Assembly (NCBI GenBank): GCA_036362985.1
Contig: JAYGXS010000003.1
Coordinates: 40,231,091-40,295,090 of the forward strand
Origin: Ligula intestinalis
Lineage: Eukaryota; Platyhelminthes; Cestoda; Diphyllobothriidea; Diphyllobothriidae
Direction: 5' to 3'
DNA: 64,000 bases
Both the position numbers and the translations under genes were made by a program. The stretch's first letter is position 1. Each line of letters starts with the position of its first letter. Shown here piece by piece: positions 26,801 through 35,445 of this stretch. The notes below the pieces were generated by a model that ran no database searches, was not told the DNA's origin, and worked only from the letters and a program-made list of their open reading frames with translations.

Positions 26801-29800
26801 TACGAGAAAGGGACAAATTCTCTAGGGTATGTTTACATCCGTATCCCTGATCAAGGCCGATAAGAAAAAGTTTATATAAGGCCGTGATTGACCAAAGCCA
26901 GGTTATAGGACCGAGGTGAAAAGCCATTTTAGAGCCTCCCTTCCAAATAGAGGAAGTTCTCCAAGGACTATGACCAGATAGCCACGCCGCCGAACTAGGT
27001 CACCCAAAACAGGAGTGAGGTTAAGCGGATGCCGAAGTGAAGGCAAACTTCAATGGACAGCTCCCGCTCGAGCTCTATCCCCGTCAGTGATAGCAGACTT
27101 GCGTGCCGTTTGCGAACTCTTTCCCCCTACCCACCCGGACCTATTGGCAAAAGTCTGGGTTTTCAGAGAAACAGGAAAGCAGTTCGGATGTCATCTATGT
27201 TGCCGTTAATTAGGGCCCAACTCTCCGCCCTGAGATAAATGAACTTTCGCTTCATTTGGCCGCCTTCCAAGCCACAACAGTTATTCTGCCATGATACTTC
27301 CAAGTGTGTCCGATGTCTTATAGTGAGGAACTGGTTGAATTTCGTGGAAAGAGAGTTTGCAGTGTTCACCTCACCCTCTCATCCATCTTTCTTGTCCATA
27401 ATCGCAGTCGATAATCCGTCTTATGTGGGGATTGACCGCAAGTAGCCAGTGTGCCTTGAAGCCTACACAAACCCTTCCATTTGTGCCATTCATGACAGCA
27501 ATCAGGAATTCTACACAGGCTGATTAAGACGGGTCGTGTTCTGTTTGGTTCTGCAGTGTTTTGAGGACAACGTACTATCCACAGAATTATACAGGTACGT
27601 TGACTGAACTCCCCGCAAACGGAATGTCTGTTTATTTGTCCCAAGTGCTGGTATCGCGGGGGCTACTTAACGTGTGCTTATCTGAGCGTGTCATTTGGAA
27701 TCGCAATTCATTCCTTCGAAGCAGGTTAACAATACTTGTATAAATTTTTCCTCACTATTAACAAGGATGCATTTCAATTCCTGCCCTAATCTCAACCTTT
27801 TTTTATTTAGATGCAATTTGTGAGAAACTTCGAAGCATTTTGGGCAAACCTGAGGCCAATGCTTTCATCCTTATGCAACGACTTCAGCCTCCTCTGGTGG
27901 AGAACTGTGTAGTTGGCCTAAACTACCCTCCACCAGTTCGCCGTTCCATGGTTTCTGAACTTGGAATCTACGGAGTTTTCCTCAGGTCTGTCGTATTTGT
28001 CTTCTTGTCTGTTGAAGCCAGTGAAAGATCCTCCCTTATGCCAGAATTCCCCTGCACTTCCTTCGAAAATGCCTTTCCTATAGTGTGTATTGTTATGAAC
28101 GTTTTTCATCAAGTAGAGTAGGCTCCCTATCGCATGAAATGTCGATCAAACTTATGAAATGTGTCTTCGATTTGAATAAGGTTGCAATAAAAAATTAACA
28201 TGCAGCCTAAACTCTCGATATTTCAGTCAAGTCATGATACCAGCTTTTGAAAGAGCCTCCTTCTGGTCGGCTACAACAAGCATACTCTCTATAAAATTGC
28301 TACTTATGTAGTATGCCATATTGTTATTATTTGTAGACGACCTTATAGATTCACATATAATTTCAAGAAAACATGCTCGAAAACAATTTCTCTGGTTCGG
28401 TAGGAAATTAAGCTTTCTTGAAAGTTTATGCGTTAAAAAAGAAGTTTTTTAAGTTTTGAAAATGTTTCTTATTATGAATTGTTTATGAGAGCGACATATT
28501 CGTTGAAAACACATCGCATCTGTCACTTTATTAATATCGCAACATAATCAACTTCCATTGCACAATTTAATGAGGACTATGTGACCCTTTTCTCATAGCG
28601 TAGACAATTGTGTAATTTTCCTTAGACAGAATGTATGCAGCATGTAGTTCGGAAACCTTCAATCGAGCGTAATGGCCGGTAGAGTTCAAAATTATTGGGC
28701 AATTTAGAAAAAAAATTATTTCAGACTTCCTTAAATAATTTGTTCGAATCGAAAATACAGTTCAGAATTTTGGTTAACATTTAAGGAGATAGGGAATCTA
28801 CTGGCGACCCGAACCTCCCTTTAAGGGTTATAAAAACACCCATTCGTCAATCGCTTTGGCATTTATCGGGGTATTTGCTTATCGTAGAAAAGCGACCATT
28901 GTAGCTCCTAAGAAATGGCTACTTTGGGGTCCTTCGTCTGTCTTACATTGAGTAATATTGTGCTGGCTCAGGTCGAAACTCTTAAAAAAACTATTTCAAC
29001 TCAACACTAAGGATATGGTACGCTCTGTCTTAAATCAAGGATGATTCAAAAGTGAGTAAACGTATTGTTGTGATACCTTGCGTTTGAATTGCGCACTGAC
29101 CCAAAGCTATCACGCGCATCAGGGCCATGAAAATCAAAGAACGACTAAATCCCAAGGAGGAACTTAGAGAAGCTTATCGCATTGCACGCATAAACTGCTA
29201 TTGTAACTACACAGGTCAGACTGGACGCGTATTCGGATCGCGTCTATAAGAACATTAGCTGGCTATGCGATGGGGTGCTGAATTATCGCAAGCAGCTGAC
29301 TACACCTGCGAAATGGACCATGAGTTCAACTTCGCAGCCGTGAAAAAAATCACCCACGCCGAGAACCGAACGAGCCGAGGATTAATTAAAGCCTCGTTTG
29401 TGGGTACGAACTCAATCAATAGATGTATCGATCTGGCGCCAGCATACAGAGCCCTGTGCAGTCACCTTCAAACTTATTTCGTTGATGTCTGTTTGACCTG
29501 TACTCCGTATGAATGTATTTTTTTCTGTTGTTTCTAATATCTCTACTGCGCACGTTCGAAAGCTCAGAGTAATAAATAAATTTCCCAACTTGGTCGCTTT
29601 CCTAAGAAATATTTTGAGGAAGAGGCGACAATGCAACTCCATCTCCAGAGACAGCATCGGATTAGGGTTAACTGATGTTGTCTCTGAAGATGCTTTCGAA
29701 CTGAAATCAACGACGTCAGACAAATAAAGTTCTTGTCCCAGTGATCGCATCTACTTCTTAATTTTAGAGTTATTTAACACCTCAGGCTGGCAGTAGGATT

Positions 29801-30079
29801 CAAGTGCGTTTTCTTTGTGACATATTCATTTTATGTCCACCGGTAAGCGTGTGGTGTCAGCAAAGTTAAGCCCGCGTCTTCCCTATTTGTGTATTGTCTG
29901 TGGTAGCATTCGGCCAACCGTAACTTAACGTGCTGTCTTCATTTCTAATTTTCAGTAAAGGAGACGATATCATCGAAAACTACAGCTCCGGGCATCTGCT
30001 TCGTTCAAAATTTGTTGGAGTGGACGAGGGTGGAGTAGCTGCAGGTTTCGCAGCCTTGGACACCCCATATCTCCTGTAG
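11572..30079 (+). CDS. GSS: Glutathione synthetase (whole gene model, eight exons)
   Basis: ATP-dependent ligase that joins gamma-glutamylcysteine to glycine, the last cytosolic step of glutathione synthesis. Exons: 11572-11870, 11901-11976, 12015-12227, 12278-12555, 17352-17418, 22932-23247, 27811-27985 and 29956-30079. All junctions are GT-AG and every phase matches, giving 1548 nt (515 residues; animal enzymes are about 470-480). Family motifs in order: TLLPSPFP, LSRSDYM, LKQVEYN and ASSFGG (Mg/substrate region), NVFDQR, VYYRTGYSP, AIKCPTI, KPQREGGGNN (ATP-grasp glycine-rich loop with the metal-binding Glu), VSELGIYG, GHLLRSK and GGVAAG near the C terminus. No in-frame stops. The homodimeric eukaryotic GSS family fits throughout. 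The start at 11572 is chosen because a splice-like acceptor lies 4 nt upstream; an in-frame ATG at 11524 is the alternative. No obvious AATAAA was found in the following 500 nt. Confidence 0.93.
11871..11900 (+). other. 30-nt mini-intron of GSS
   Basis: It starts GTAACT and ends CATCTAG. Removing it joins two parts of the GSS alignment without a gap. Read through, it would introduce an immediate TAA. The size fits the very small introns known in flatworm genes. Confidence 0.8.
11901..11976 (+). CDS. GSS: GSS exon 2
   Basis: Encodes ALAYDSYLASLWRLYDVEQ followed by TLGPVQ, the helix leading to the substrate-binding LSRSDYM motif. It is flanked by the 30-nt intron and a 38-nt intron (11977-12014, GTAATA...CAAAG). 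Phase 0 at the end. Confidence 0.85.
12015..12227 (+). CDS. GSS: GSS exon 3
   Basis: Contains LSRSDYM (substrate binding) and LKQVEYNLIASSFGG. The Glu and Asn of this motif bind Mg2+ in the known enzymes, with Tyr replacing the usual Ile between them. It ends in phase 0 before a 50-nt intron (12228-12277, GTAGTT...TTTAG). Confidence 0.92.
12278..12555 (+). CDS. GSS: GSS exon 4
   Basis: Encodes the central domain: GFGRAIVRAVEEY, PAVLIVI, NVFDQRSIE and KILRRTFSDL, ending HRLFV. Donor is GTAAGT at 12556, the best consensus donor in the gene. Ends in phase 2; the next exon supplies the last base of the Val codon. Confidence 0.92.
12556..17351 (+). other. GSS intron 4 (4.8 kb)
   Basis: Long intron with one non-LTR remnant (13090-13330) and otherwise unrecognised sequence. 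The two overlapping opposite-strand open frames near 15343-16041 show no known motif. 16600-16880 is GC-rich and repeat-like. Confidence 0.8.
13090..13330 (-). pseudogene. CR1/L2-like C-terminal remnant
   Basis: In shifting minus-strand frames one reads RGDLIS, a block familiar from the C-terminal region of L2/CR1-like elements, then LWNAV near 13165, resembling the WN-LP motif. Very decayed. The assignment rests on these two motifs in the right order. Confidence 0.35.
17352..17418 (+). CDS. GSS: GSS exon 5
   Basis: Short exon encoding DGVEIALVYYRTGYSPDQF, including the Arg and Tyr that line the gamma-glutamylcysteine site in known GSS. Acceptor AATTAAG, donor GTGAGT. It starts with the last base of a split Val codon and ends in phase 0. 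Confidence 0.92.
18670..18820 (-). pseudogene. RTE-like endonuclease fragment
   Basis: The minus strand reads a helix followed by LLAKVPGVDKLTLLGNLNACVG. This corresponds to the L-ALL--VP--DKL-VLGDFNARVG block of RTE-type retrotransposon endonucleases, with the catalytic Asp of GDFN changed to Asn. Only this short block survives; flanking sequence is not recognisably RTE. Confidence 0.6.
19430..19600 (+). repeat. Dispersed repeat, copy 2 (first copy near 664-855)
   Basis: Shares with 664-855 the order GGGTGTG, ACAC-rich, CTCCCGCCG and GTTTGGCTGA-type blocks. Diverged; homology judged by eye. Confidence 0.35.
21640..22110 (-). pseudogene. PLE GIY-YIG tail and 3' end
   Basis: The minus strand encodes GSRIHENKLAVRR and ELSQAAAHTYESGHEF (C-terminal half of the PLE GIY-YIG endonuclease), then after a frameshift R-LTEVW and PAYRALHSHLQ. 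It ends with the type-1 PLE stem-loop region at about 21665-21720 and GGTCGAGCACCGGAAC at 21643-21658. Inserted antisense in GSS intron 5. 5'-truncated, as is common for PLE copies. Confidence 0.75.
22932..23247 (+). CDS. GSS: GSS exon 6
   Basis: Encodes EDWETKGMLERTLAIKCPTI, LANTKLVQ-ALAQPNVLKRFF, TFARQTFLS and VLKPQREGGGNNIFG. The last is the ATP-grasp loop with the nucleotide-binding Lys, the metal-binding Glu and the glycine-rich turn. Acceptor TGCATAG, donor GTAAGG. It starts in phase 0 and ends with one base of an Asp codon. Confidence 0.94.
23248..27810 (+). other. GSS intron 6 (4.6 kb)
   Basis: No retroelement protein was recognised. A short block at 25553-25615 is the reverse complement of 63383-63440. 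Acceptor preceded by a good pyrimidine tract ending TTTATTTAG. Confidence 0.8.
25553..25615 (-). repeat. Short repeat shared with 63383-63440
   Basis: Read on the minus strand it shares GCATCAAACCGCATTCTC and flanking bases with 63383-63440 on the plus strand. Probably the edge of a dispersed repeat. Confidence 0.6.
27811..27985 (+). CDS. GSS: GSS exon 7
   Basis: Starts with two bases completing an Asp codon, then AICEKLRSIL, FILMQRLQPP, ENCVV and VSELGIYGVFLR. The SELGI(F/Y)G strand carries an adenine-contacting Glu in known GSS. The usual MEK following ILI/ILM is MQR here. Donor GTCTGT is weak; ends in phase 2. Confidence 0.92.
27986..29955 (+). other. GSS intron 7 (2.0 kb)
   Basis: AT-rich at 28150-28800. 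It contains a plus-strand PLE tail (29127-29760). Acceptor TTTTCAG. Confidence 0.85.
29127..29760 (+). pseudogene. PLE GIY-YIG domain and 3' end
   Basis: One plus frame carries CNYTGQTGRVFGSRL (the YTG and Arg of GIY-YIG) at 29196-29246, then two stops (29247 and 29256) where EHK-type residues are expected, then ELSQAADYTCE-DHEFNFAA, NSINRCIDLAPAYRALCSHLQ. The C-terminal frame stops at 29537. It is followed by type-1 tail sequence (TTCGAAAGCTCAGAG, about 29555) and, abutting it, a type-2 tail (29668-29760, GTCAGACAAATAAAGTTCTTG). Sense orientation within GSS intron 7. Confidence 0.8.
29956..30079 (+). CDS. GSS: GSS exon 8 (terminal)
   Basis: Starts with the last base of a split Ser codon; encodes KGDDIIENYSSGHLLRSK, GVDEGGVAAGFAALDTPYLL and stop TAG at 30077. 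GHLLR-K and GGVAAG are the C-terminal lid and glycine-rich motifs of GSS. Length and spacing fit the family to the last residues. Confidence 0.94.
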
Positions 30080-30329
30080 AACCCTCTTCAGGCTCGGCCT
30101 CCTTGGTGCTTATGCATTTTCTCCGTTGCATTCCTTTTGGTGTGGCTACTTTCGCGCCCCTTTCTTCTTGCGCCCTCAGATTTTGATTTTTGTATGAATT
30201 AGGTAGCAGAACAAAAGGTTATTGGGAAACTTCATTTACTTCTTTAATTCTCCCTAATTTTCCACGGCCAGTTGACGGTTTTTTGACTGTTGGGGTGCCC
30301 CCACTATGACAGATCAGTCTTACGCGTGT

Positions 30330-30530
30330 GCGTTTACTGTGTTGCATGCCATGAACGTGAGCTCGACAGCGTCCTGCCTTGGCTGTAGCCAAAGAGCTCT
30401 CGTCAAATCTGGTTGGTCCACATCTGCGCGAAGTTGCTCGGCTCTTCTAGAACTTTCTCTTCAAGCTGATTGGGCAGAACATAGCCAATCTGAACGGGAT
30501 GCTATAAATGCATGCGAGAAGAAGGTTAAG
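30330..30530 (+). repeat. Dispersed repeat shared with 63770-63960
   Basis: Shares TGCATG-CATG-ACGT, CGACAGCGTC, GGCTCTTCTAGAAC/GGCTCCTCTATAAC, TTGG(G)CAGAA(C/T)AT and CTGAACGGGATGCTATA with 63770-63960 in the same order and spacing. The open frame in this copy is not kept in the other. Confidence 0.65.
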
Positions 30531-31487
30531 TGATTACGTTTCCAGCGGCCAATCATGTTCTCTTTCTCCCGTTGGCATCTAGGAAAACAGTAGGGCAAGC
30601 CTACAGTTCGTGTGAATTCTAAGTATCAGACCGGGTCGTAGCATTGACCGATTTAATATTTTAAGCATCCAGCTCTACTGTTTTATGTCTCGCCGGGGGA
30701 GGTTCTTCCATGTTATGACAGGAAGAACTTTGGCTGCTCTCCGTGTCTGCGCCACTTAAGTCGAAGTCTTCGGTGGTAGTTATACGAACCTTGCTGGGCA
30801 GTTTGGGGACTGTATTAGGCTGTTTGATGCGCTTTACACTCTTGAGTCAGTGTTCCTTGCTGATTTTCTTTCTGCAGCCGCCGTCTGCCCGCCTTTCTAT
30901 TGCTATTTTCGCTTGAGACGTGCAGGACCGTCTCTTTCCGGTCTGGTTCATTTCTTTGAACTGTTTATACGATCTAAAATGTACTTATTCGCAAAGTTTT
31001 TTGAATTTTTTCAGGCGTCGTCCATTTTATCCATCCCTAGGATCTGTTGCTTACAATTCCGAAATCTTACTTTAAAAAAAAATCCCTCGGATGATAAAAA
31101 TTATCTCAGGATGAACACAACATCTAACGTAGTGACTACTACAGTTGGTGGCCTCAGACAGCCTCATATTGACAATTCTTACACTTTGATAGTATACGGG
31201 ATCATTTGGTGATAATGCATCGTTCCTAAAAAAGCGGTCACGTTTTGCACCCTCGCGATAAATGCCTGTAAATTCATGCGGTTGTCGGAGATTTACCTAA
31301 AACTCAGTGGCCTCGTTATTACGGAACAGGCCGCTCTAAGATTATCAGAAAATGACGAGGACTATCACTGCTTCAAGAAGTAAGCATAGTGATCTTGATG
31401 TACATGCCTTAATCCTTCCCTGCGACAACTGACTTCCGGTGAACAGGAAAAATGATCATTCGACCCAGTTGTGCAGATCTTGGTGGG

Positions 31488-31560
31488 ATTCGAATCCACG
31501 CCAGCAAAAAAAGACTTCAGTACAGCTAACTGAGCTTCGAGGCCTCACTAGGAGCTATGA
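31488..31560 (-). other. tRNA-like sequence, degenerate
   Basis: The minus strand has AAGCTCAGTTAGCTGTA (D-arm/box A-like) and, about 30 nt later, GTGGATTCGAATCCCAC, a good T-arm/box B. The anticodon arm does not fold (a T7 run lies there). Probably a tRNA-derived repeat rather than a working tRNA. Confidence 0.4.
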
Positions 31561-33593
31561 GTTTAGACACACTTGAGGCAAGTTATCCGTCCTGCCTACT
31601 ACAACGTATAGAATCCGCCAATTTTGATACATGATTTCCATTATCCATTTAACTGAGTTTAACAAAACCGGTAGTAAAAATTAAGACGACTTAAGTTTGA
31701 CGTAGGGGCTGTGACTGACAGCGCTTAACAACCTATCCATTCGTGTCACCTGGTGCCTAACTCCATATGTTCCTGACTTTATTCAAGGCCCTCTCGGATT
31801 TCACCTAGCTAAGAGTGCCATAAGGAGCATATAAGATAGTGTCATTATGGCCTAGTCCTCAGTGCTGATTGAGGGCAATTACGCCGTTAGCTCGCAACTT
31901 TTTTAGCTAGGCTCAAGCCCGCCAGAGATAAGTGGTGATGGTAATGTGGCCCTCAGCAATCGCTTTACTGAACACACGTGTCTTATTGTGCTCGCCAGCA
32001 ACCGCAGCGCCGCCATTAAATTCTAGACAAACTGACCTTCCTAACAAAGACAGTGAAGAATGGGATGTCCATTTCTGGCCTATTGGCCAGTTATACCTAA
32101 GCATAGGTTTTGCAGTTATCATGTTCCCATCTTATTGACAGGAGATAAGACGTTAATTACTTCCGATCTGTCTGAACGCACCACTCTGGTCCTCGTGATC
32201 ACTGTTTACCGACAGTTGTAGCTTTAGACTGAGGAGGAATAATCGAAAAGAGACGCTCGCCGAATTCATCCTCTTCAATTTTCAGTCATGTACTCAGTAG
32301 AGGAAAGGTCTAAGGATTACAGATTATTTAATTTTGTTGGTTATTTTAAGTATCAAACTGGTAGCATCATATGTCAATCCCCTTCATTCGGTTTAAATGC
32401 ATTGCAAAAGAACTTGGAAGATTTTAGCATCACTTTAAAATCATATAGTTCAGTATTGTCAGCATATATCCTGTTCATTGTAGTAAGTGGTTTTGGCTTA
32501 TTCTGTGAACAAAGGACCAGTAATTGTTGATTGCTTCGTTAACGAGGGCACTTTTGGTCCAAAGAAAGCGCTGCAATGCAGGAAACATTTCATTCCGAAA
32601 GCAGGATTCAAAGGAAATGCGTGAGAGTAATGGGTTCGCATACATTATCAGCGGCATCAACAGGGCATGATGGAAAGAATATGATGTTTGGATGTTAAAT
32701 CCGGTGCAAAACGTCTGTTCAACTGCCATGCAGATAAAAGGTGCTTCTTCGAGCAAACATGCAGGAAACTGCAGCCTAAGGTCTATCCGCGACCAGTGCC
32801 ACTACCGCTGACTAAACTTTTCTTCGCTCCCCAAGTCTTGCATCGCGCGTGAAACTCGAATCCGCACGTTCCTGTTTGATCCGCTGTGAGAGCTGCCCAC
32901 GCTGTCTCCGTGCCGCGCGAGTCTTGGCCCTAGCTTCGCGAAAGCTCGAAGCCGCTCGCTCTGCACCATTTCCCTGATTGGCTGCAGGCGACAAAAGACA
33001 TGCCCATGATCCTGTAGTCCCGTGCGCGGACGTAACAAAAACGGACTCCAGGAGACTGTGAGTAACACCTGCTCCTGTTAAGGTCTTTCACACAGTAAAT
33101 GCTGTCCAAAATTTATCAGTCTGCCTGGCTGCTGATTTGTGGGACTTTCTGTTTTCGCCTTCGTCATCTTTAGACATAACAAATATTTTGGCAAGGCCTG
33201 TTTTTCAGTAACCAACAGGAAGCTAATATAGCAGTGGCGGTGGACCAATTTCGGCAGACCCAGTACCCACAGACGGGAGTTATGCTTCCATTTCGCAAAA
33301 CTTAAATAACGACTGGAGGCCACCGTTGAAGAACTATAATTTTAGATGCGTTTAGAATACGTCAATGCTTTTTGAGGATTTTCGTCTTATTTGTCCCTAG
33401 TTGCTGTGCTCGGGCATGATGCTTTTTTGACGCGGTACCAGAGATACTGCTATCACAGAAGAAGGACTGAAGTAGGTATTAATGGTAAGTTACGTTAAAT
33501 CTTTGATGCTACCTTTGATAGGATGGCTAACTTTCATTTACATGCTGTACTTAAGCAGAGTACCCTGGTGTTGCAATTGTTTATGTGTTGCGG

Positions 33594-33690
33594 TATGTGA
33601 TTTTGCTGATGACATTTTGGTGCCGGCGAGTGGCTCTTCTAAAACTCTGGATGCCGTACACTATACCGATATTAAGGCATTCGAATCACA
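33594..33690 (+). pseudogene. Possible reverse transcriptase scrap
   Basis: The plus frame reads VCDFADDILVPASGS, like the (Y/F)ADD motif C of non-LTR RTs followed by a small-residue turn. No other RT motif is found nearby, so this may be chance. Confidence 0.25.
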
Positions 33691-35157
33691 CTTAAAAATG
33701 GAATCCTCGGAATAACATGGATTGCCCTGTATTCCGCCTTGACCTTGGTTTCGGCATCTGGTAAGGATCTTGGGGCAGCGAATAGCTTCGACTTTTCTGT
33801 GTCACACCCTTTGCGTAACGCAAGTCTTTGAAACCGAGTTGACTGCACGACCGATCAAACGCGTGCCATCTCCGTAAATCTACGTCAAAAGCAATGGAAA
33901 TGGGAATGAGTGGAGAGTGGGCTCGGTCAGAAGACGATGCTGCGTTGAAAGTAGACTTATACTGAGTAATTCGCATGCACATATGAAGCGTGGCCCTTGC
34001 ACTAAACATAACTTCAGCTTGAGTTAATTCGAGGGTTAGTTCCTGCGGCAAAGATTCCTTGCAAGGGACACCACAGTAACAGATAAACCCTGGCTTCTGT
34101 TTTACGTGACTAGTATTACTAGAGGTTTTCTGGGTGAAACCTATCAGGCGAAATTAAGGATAGTCAAATAGTTGAGCGAATAAGAGCAGAAAACAATAGG
34201 AAGGATTTTTAAAAATATTTAAAGCTTAGAAACAAAAAGGGGCGTAAATTTTAAACTGGAGAAGGCAACCAATAGGAAATATGAAGTCCGCCAATTGCGC
34301 AACTGCTTTCCTGCAATTCGTGCTCCTCAGTAATGTCGGTATTACCTCTTCAACGCACCATTATATAATGAATAACAATTCATTAATTTGAAAATTTAAC
34401 CAATCAGCTTTCGCGAAGTAACACAGTTTTATTTTATTTGTTGTTCATCGAATATGCGAAATCGTTTGAATCATTCTATGAATAGTGAATTAATATTTTA
34501 ACCATAAACACATTTTCAGCTACTATCTGAAATTTGTTCATCTTACCTCTTGACACCTTTAGACATGTCCTACTTACTATTTCAAAACGAGTGCTAGATG
34601 GTTCTGTAAAAGGCACCTTAGCGTCGGCCTTGTCCACCTCTAACCATTCATGCACCAGTTATCTTCCCTGGCCTTTTTTCGGAACGATGGTGGCATCTGA
34701 TGCGGTGACTGATGTGGACTAAGCCCTTATGCTACTCATGTCAGGCGCATGCAGTTAAACCCGCTTAACGCAGTACCTGAGCCTCTATAGACCCACCCCG
34801 TTCCACTTTAAGGACACAGTAGCCTGATTGGGTTTCCAAGCTCCGTGTCGTGGAGCATTGAAATGACAAGATAGGGTGATTGGGGAGGCAGCAAGGTTCA
34901 AAACTTTCAATGCTGTTGAGACTATCGCACGCATCTCCTATTCAAGCCAGGAATAAGCGGACAATGTTTCTCATTTAATACACGTGGTCAATTTGATTAA
35001 TCTGCGTGCCGAAGGAACTAGTGCTCTACATAATTTTAAACATTACTGTTCGTCTCCTGCATTTGTTTATCAGATTCCTATCGTATGTCAAAAATTCATT
35101 TGCGGTTTTTTTTCGCCAGATCATGACGATTCGAACAATCCTAGACCAATAGGTGGC

Positions 35158-35432
35158 CTAAACTTTTCCCCATAATCTTGCCAGAGTTTTGAAGAGGATG
35201 CCGAAAAGTTCGTCAGAATTGGCCTCCTGTGGGAAGTCCACGAAGGCCAAATTTATTGAGTGTAGGGAGAACTGTTCTATCTCATCGTTCAAAATATTTG
35301 GACCGACCTCCTTCAGCCAGTGCAGAAAAACGCGGAATACACACATGCTGTCAGCGGGCAGACAGTAGTATAAATTTATGTCGTAATTCACTATGCTGAC
35401 AGCAGGTCCGTTGACGGCATGTCTATATTACG
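35158..35432 (-). CDS. Unidentified open frame, possible exon
   Basis: Minus-strand frame open from about 35432 to a TAG at 35158-35160. It reads AVNGPAVSIVNYDINLYYCL, then FLHWLKEVGPNIL, SLHSINLAFVDFPQEA and ELFGILFKTLARLWGKV. Composition looks protein-like (balanced, with hydrophobic periodicity). A CTGTCAG acceptor-like site lies near 35398. It could be a terminal exon of a host gene or part of an unrecognised mobile element. I do not recognise the family. Confidence 0.3.
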
Positions 35433-35445
35433 CGGTTACCTCGCA

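Larger units (their letters stand above)
30080..35157. other. Region downstream of GSS, no gene recognised
   Basis: Contains a dispersed repeat (30330-30530), a tRNA-like scrap (31488-31560) and a possible RT scrap (33594-33690). Other open frames (for example 30850-31212) show no known motif. Confidence 0.5.
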
